Assembly: GCF_016278385.1 (NCBI RefSeq)
Contig: NZ_JADQBY010000019.1
Span: forward strand, 1 to 64,000
Origin: Methanolobus sp.
GTDB lineage: Archaea; Halobacteriota; Methanosarcinia; Methanosarcinales; Methanosarcinaceae
Direction of reading: 5' to 3'
DNA length: 64,000 nucleotides
Position 1 is the first letter of the stretch. Every line of letters starts with the position of its first letter. Shown here one piece after another: positions 61,288 through 64,000 of this stretch. Position numbers and translations under genes: made by a program. Under the pieces are notes generated by a model that worked only from the letters and a program-made list of their open reading frames with translations, searched no databases and had not been told where the DNA came from.

Positions 61288-63123
61288 ATGAACAAAGACA
61301 TCAGTATTAAAATAGATTCCGGTACACCTTCCGAGGATACCGCAGAACAGAACAACGCAATCACTGATTTTGCAGAGCTTAATTCAGCCCTTGTTGAAAA
61401 GACCTATGAGACATCCAACTCTGACCTGTCATTCACCTTTAAGGAAGTGCTTAAGGGTGGAATGTACAAGATAACCGTGAAGGCTCTGTACAAACAGGTT
61501 GTAGTCACTGACAGGGACTTCGATTATGATATCATCCTGAAGGCTGACCACAGGTTCAAAAAGGAGTTCATCAACCAGATTGAACATGACACCGGCAAAG
61601 CAATCAAGAAAAACGATGTAAATAACCTGCTTAATGAAGCCGTCCTCAAGTTCAAGGATGAGCCTGACTTCAAGGCTCACCATGAAGCGTACCAGTGTCT
61701 TGAAAACTTGCGTATACAGGAACTCAAGAACAGGACATCATCATTCCTTAAGGTCGATGAGATGGGTCGTGCGTATGGGATATTCGTACACAACCTTGCA
61801 ACATCATTGATGAAAGAGTACACTTTCCTGACACTTGATGACACACATGAGGTCTTATACTACGAAGATGGAAAGTACAGGCATGGTGGCGAAAATCTTA
61901 TCCGACTACTTGTCCAGAGAGAGCTTCTGAATGAGAGCACTGAGAAGTATCAGAGGGAAGTACTGAACTACATCAAGCATGAGACCCTGATTGAACGTAA
62001 GCACTTCAATCTACCATGCAGGATAATCAACTTCAAAAATGGTCTCTATGAAGTTGAAACACGTACATTCCATAAACACACACCTGAGCACCTGAGCACC
62101 ATGCAACTTAACGTGGACTATGACCCTGATGCTAAGTGTCCAAAGATAGAGAAGTTCATGTCAGAAATCCTACCTAAAGATGTTGACCGGGATGGTACTC
62201 TTGAGTTCACTGGATATGGTATGATTAATGAGAACAACATGCGTAAAGCCTTCATGGGTCTTGGAAATGGTAAGAACGGTAAAACCCAATTTTTCAAACT
62301 TGTCATGAAGCTCTTTGAAGGTCAGTTCAGCATGGAAGCCATACAGGACTTGGAGAAGGATAAGTTCGCTGCACATAACACATGTTGGAAGATGCTTAAC
62401 ATCATGCCTGACCTTCCATCAGAACCACTTGATGACAGCAAGGCTTACAAGACCATTGTTGGTAATGACGGTTTCATCAAGGGTGAAGCCAAGTACATGC
62501 CCGGATATCTTTTCAGACCAACCATCAGGATGATGTTCATGGCTAATCAGGCTCCTTGGGCGCACTTTGAGAACAATGATGCTTACTATGACCGCTGGCT
62601 CTTAGTTGAGTTCAAGCAGCGTTTCGAAGGTCAGAGCGATAACAAGAACCTGTTCAATGAGATATCCACTGATGAAGAGATGGAAGGTTTTGCACAACTG
62701 CTCATCAAACACCTTCACAACTTGCTGGAGCGTGGCGAATATGCCAATGAGAAAGATTTACAGGAGACCAAGAAGATATACTTAATACGTGCTGACCATG
62801 TAAGAGCATTCGTCATGGACCGTCTTGAAGAGGATGATGAAGGTGGTAGGTCAAGCACTGTCAAAGACGTGTACGACTGCTACAAGCAATGGTGTTCAGA
62901 AAACGACATTGCAGGTGTAAAGAGCGGTCCAGAACTCAAGAAAAGGTTTAAGAAGCTCTATGGATGGGAGTTCAAGCAGTTATGGGATAGTGTTAATAAT
63001 GGCAAGGTCTGCTGGGTAGGTATCAGAATCAAGGGTGAACAGGGAAATTCTGGTTCATCATTCACACCATCATTCCCAAGAACACCTTCTCCACCTAAGA
63101 TAGCATTACCACCTGTGAACTGA
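61288..63123 (+). CDS. P4-type phage/plasmid primase-helicase
   Basis: A 611-residue SF3 helicase of the D5/P4 family. Residues ~270-500 are the helicase core: Walker A in FMGLGNGKNGKTQFF near residue 330, Walker B-like NIMPDLPSEPLDD near residue 370, and the MMFMANQAP sensor stretch near 415. The N-terminal half lacks an obvious active archaeal primase motif set, although length and layout fit primase-helicases of integrated plasmids and proviruses. The C-terminal tail is a Pro/Ser-rich extension. It is the likely replication initiator of the element; an origin-like region lies immediately downstream. Confidence 0.85.
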   Translation: MNKDISIKIDSGTPSEDTAEQNNAITDFAELNSALVEKTYETSNSDLSFTFKEVLKGGMYKITVKALYKQVVVTDRDFDYDIILKADHRFKKEFINQIEHDTGKAIKKNDVNNLLNEAVLKFKDEPDFKAHHEAYQCLENLRIQELKNRTSSFLKVDEMGRAYGIFVHNLATSLMKEYTFLTLDDTHEVLYYEDGKYRHGGENLIRLLVQRELLNESTEKYQREVLNYIKHETLIERKHFNLPCRIINFKNGLYEVETRTFHKHTPEHLSTMQLNVDYDPDAKCPKIEKFMSEILPKDVDRDGTLEFTGYGMINENNMRKAFMGLGNGKNGKTQFFKLVMKLFEGQFSMEAIQDLEKDKFAAHNTCWKMLNIMPDLPSEPLDDSKAYKTIVGNDGFIKGEAKYMPGYLFRPTIRMMFMANQAPWAHFENNDAYYDRWLLVEFKQRFEGQSDNKNLFNEISTDEEMEGFAQLLIKHLHNLLERGEYANEKDLQETKKIYLIRADHVRAFVMDRLEEDDEGGRSSTVKDVYDCYKQWCSENDIAGVKSGPELKKRFKKLYGWEFKQLWDSVNNGKVCWVGIRIKGEQGNSGSSFTPSFPRTPSPPKIALPPVN

Positions 63124-63196
63124 CCCCACCCAAGATTTTACTTTTGGTGAAATTTCAAGACCCCTTGAAGGCTCACCCAAGTTTTTACTATTTTTT

Positions 63197-63415
63197 ACCA
63201 AGAAAAAAAACTCGGCTTTTTCGTTATCCTGTTCCACTTTTGCTTGAAAACCCAAAGAAAAAACATATGTTCAAAAACCTTATTTTATATAGGGATTTTT
63301 TTTTCAGAAAAAAATTTCCCTATACTGGAGTACACTTTTTTTTTGTAAAATTTTCTTGGGGTTTTTCGTCAAACAATGATAATGCTATCGAATAAACAGA
63401 GTTTTTTTTCTTGGT
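63197..63415. repeat. Inverted repeat pair around an AT-rich hairpin (possible replication origin)
   Basis: A perfect 16-base inverted repeat (ACCAAG-A8-CT at 63197-63212 and its complement at 63400-63415) flanks an AT-rich core. In the core lies a hairpin, TATAGGGA at 63288-63295 with TCCCTATA at 63317-63324. Additional boxes are ACCCAAG at 63128-63134 and 63175-63181, and CTTGG(G) at 63355, 63410, 63421, 63458 and 63488. The change in orientation of the boxes across the core resembles origin-binding sites around a melting region. Confidence 0.6.
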
Positions 63416-63978
63416 GAAAACTTGGGTTTCGAGTCTCTGCATAACGAAAATTAAAATCTTGGTTCCAGTGGAAATATAGGTAATAATCTTGGGTTAAGAT
63501 TGAAGTCCGTTTTAGAGCAGGTTTAAGCACTTGACGAGCTTCACAGATGGTATGACACTACTGAACCTGAGAACTCATTGTGACGGGAGTGTACACAGGC
63601 AAATTATGGATAATAAACCATGTATCAAAAGCAATACTGTATTCAGTCCTGAAACACACCTGAAACCCTGATACGAAGAAGATAATCCACCCATCTATCA
63701 ATCAGCCTGTTCTTAAAACCCAGATACCTTGCAGGGACTCAAAAACACCTTCAACGTATAGCACTTTTTGAAACCGTGACAGCTTGAGCGGAAGCCCGAG
63801 CGAGTACCTGTAGCGCCATTGGAAACCACATCCCACTACCACTGAAATGCGTAACAGTGGACATGATTGTCACTCATGCCGAGTGCATGCAATGGACCTG
63901 AAATCACCGGAACGCCGTTTGATAATGGCGCCGGGAAAGAGCACCTTCTCAGAATCGCAAACACGTTCAGCCATGTTG

Positions 63979-64000
63979 CTTTCAATCCCTTAGTGGTATT
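63979..64000. other. CRISPR-repeat-like sequence at the window edge
   Basis: The last 22 bases read CTTTCAATCCCTTAGTGGTATT. Many archaeal CRISPR repeats begin or end with CTTTCAATCC/GGATTGAAAG. Only one partial copy is visible, so no array can be called; the reverse complement would end in ATTGAAAG like a repeat 3' handle. Confidence 0.25.

Larger units (their letters stand above)
63124..64000. other. Non-coding end region of the element, origin-like
   Basis: About 880 bases without a convincing gene. The first ~380 bases hold repeated ACCCAAG/ACCAAG boxes and their complements, plus long inverted repeats (separate entries). The rest has no recognised feature until a CRISPR-like 22-mer at the right edge. 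A short reverse-strand frame (63870-63974, 34 residues, MAERVCDSEKVLFPG start) is the only candidate gene and is doubtful. Confidence 0.5.

Noticed and set aside
63421-63440. tRNA-like T-arm (gggtttcgagtc) near the element end as an attachment site
   Set aside because: The T-loop consensus is not met, no acceptor or anticodon stems can be drawn, and the bases belong to the CTTGGG box series.
1-64000. Insertion sequences or transposases
   Set aside because: No transposase gene, terminal inverted repeats or target duplications were recognised; the only mobile-element signature is the recombinase-primase region at the right end.

Overview
The window looks like the chromosome of a moderately AT-rich methylotrophic methanogen of the Methanosarcinaceae (Methanolobus/Methanococcoides-like). 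Evidence: archaeal-type alanyl- and threonyl-tRNA synthetases, an archaellum operon of the ArlCE-F-G-H-I-J type, an AglB oligosaccharyltransferase, a homoaconitase-type small subunit (YLRT loop, as in coenzyme B synthesis), archaeal TATA boxes, and GGTGA/GGAG ribosome binding sites. The genus is an inference.

Layout. (1) 1-1,098: a decayed copy of the 5' end of alaS and one small reverse-strand gene. (2) 1,099-7,864: alaS, a GvpD/KaiC-like ATPase, a DUF835-receiver protein, a stand-alone receiver and a convergent THUMP-like methyltransferase. (3) 8,025-14,375: archaellum motor operon arlCE-F-G-H-I-J, without an archaellin gene. (4) 14,423-16,779, reverse strand: isopropylmalate/homoisocitrate-type dehydrogenase, a conserved unknown protein and a homoaconitase-type small subunit. 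(5) 16,872-43,803: a large surface-glycan island. aglB is on the reverse strand. About 20 forward genes follow: glycosyltransferases, six SDR enzymes, sugar nucleotidyltransferases, a NeuB-family synthase, PLP aminotransferases, a flippase, a methyltransferase-kinase fusion, a radical SAM protein and a CDP-glucose branch. (6) 43,932-44,636: a chimera of two dead genes. (7) 44,811-54,106: housekeeping genes, namely an Nfn/Sud-type flavoprotein pair, a PAPS-reductase-like protein, an AI-2E transporter, thrS, an acylphosphatase and thiI. (8) 54,514-59,498: a giant ArlCE paralogue, a group of small membrane proteins (two DUF4870, one DUF4013 plus a DUF4013 remnant) and a pilin that has lost its start codon. 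(9) About 59,550-64,000 and beyond: an integrated element with a tyrosine recombinase, two ribbon-helix-helix regulators, a P4-type primase-helicase and an origin-like inverted-repeat region. The window ends on a CRISPR-repeat-like 22-mer.

How the parts fit. AglB, the sugar-nucleotide enzymes, the transferases and the flippase form a plausible N-glycosylation/surface-polysaccharide pathway whose targets would include archaellins, pilins and S-layer proteins. The archaellum operon, the neighbouring receiver proteins and the second ArlCE suggest a motility and signalling neighbourhood. The element at the right end appears to have inserted into, and beheaded, a type IV pilin gene.

The most notable observations are the start-less pilin at the element boundary, the origin-like palindromic region beside the primase, the DUF362/UPF0104 chimera joined at a shared Gly-Gly-Leu microhomology, the anciently diverged alaS remnant, the polyglycine P-loop of ArlH encoded by a slippage-prone G tract, and the giant ArlCE paralogue with 66-bp tandem repeats.
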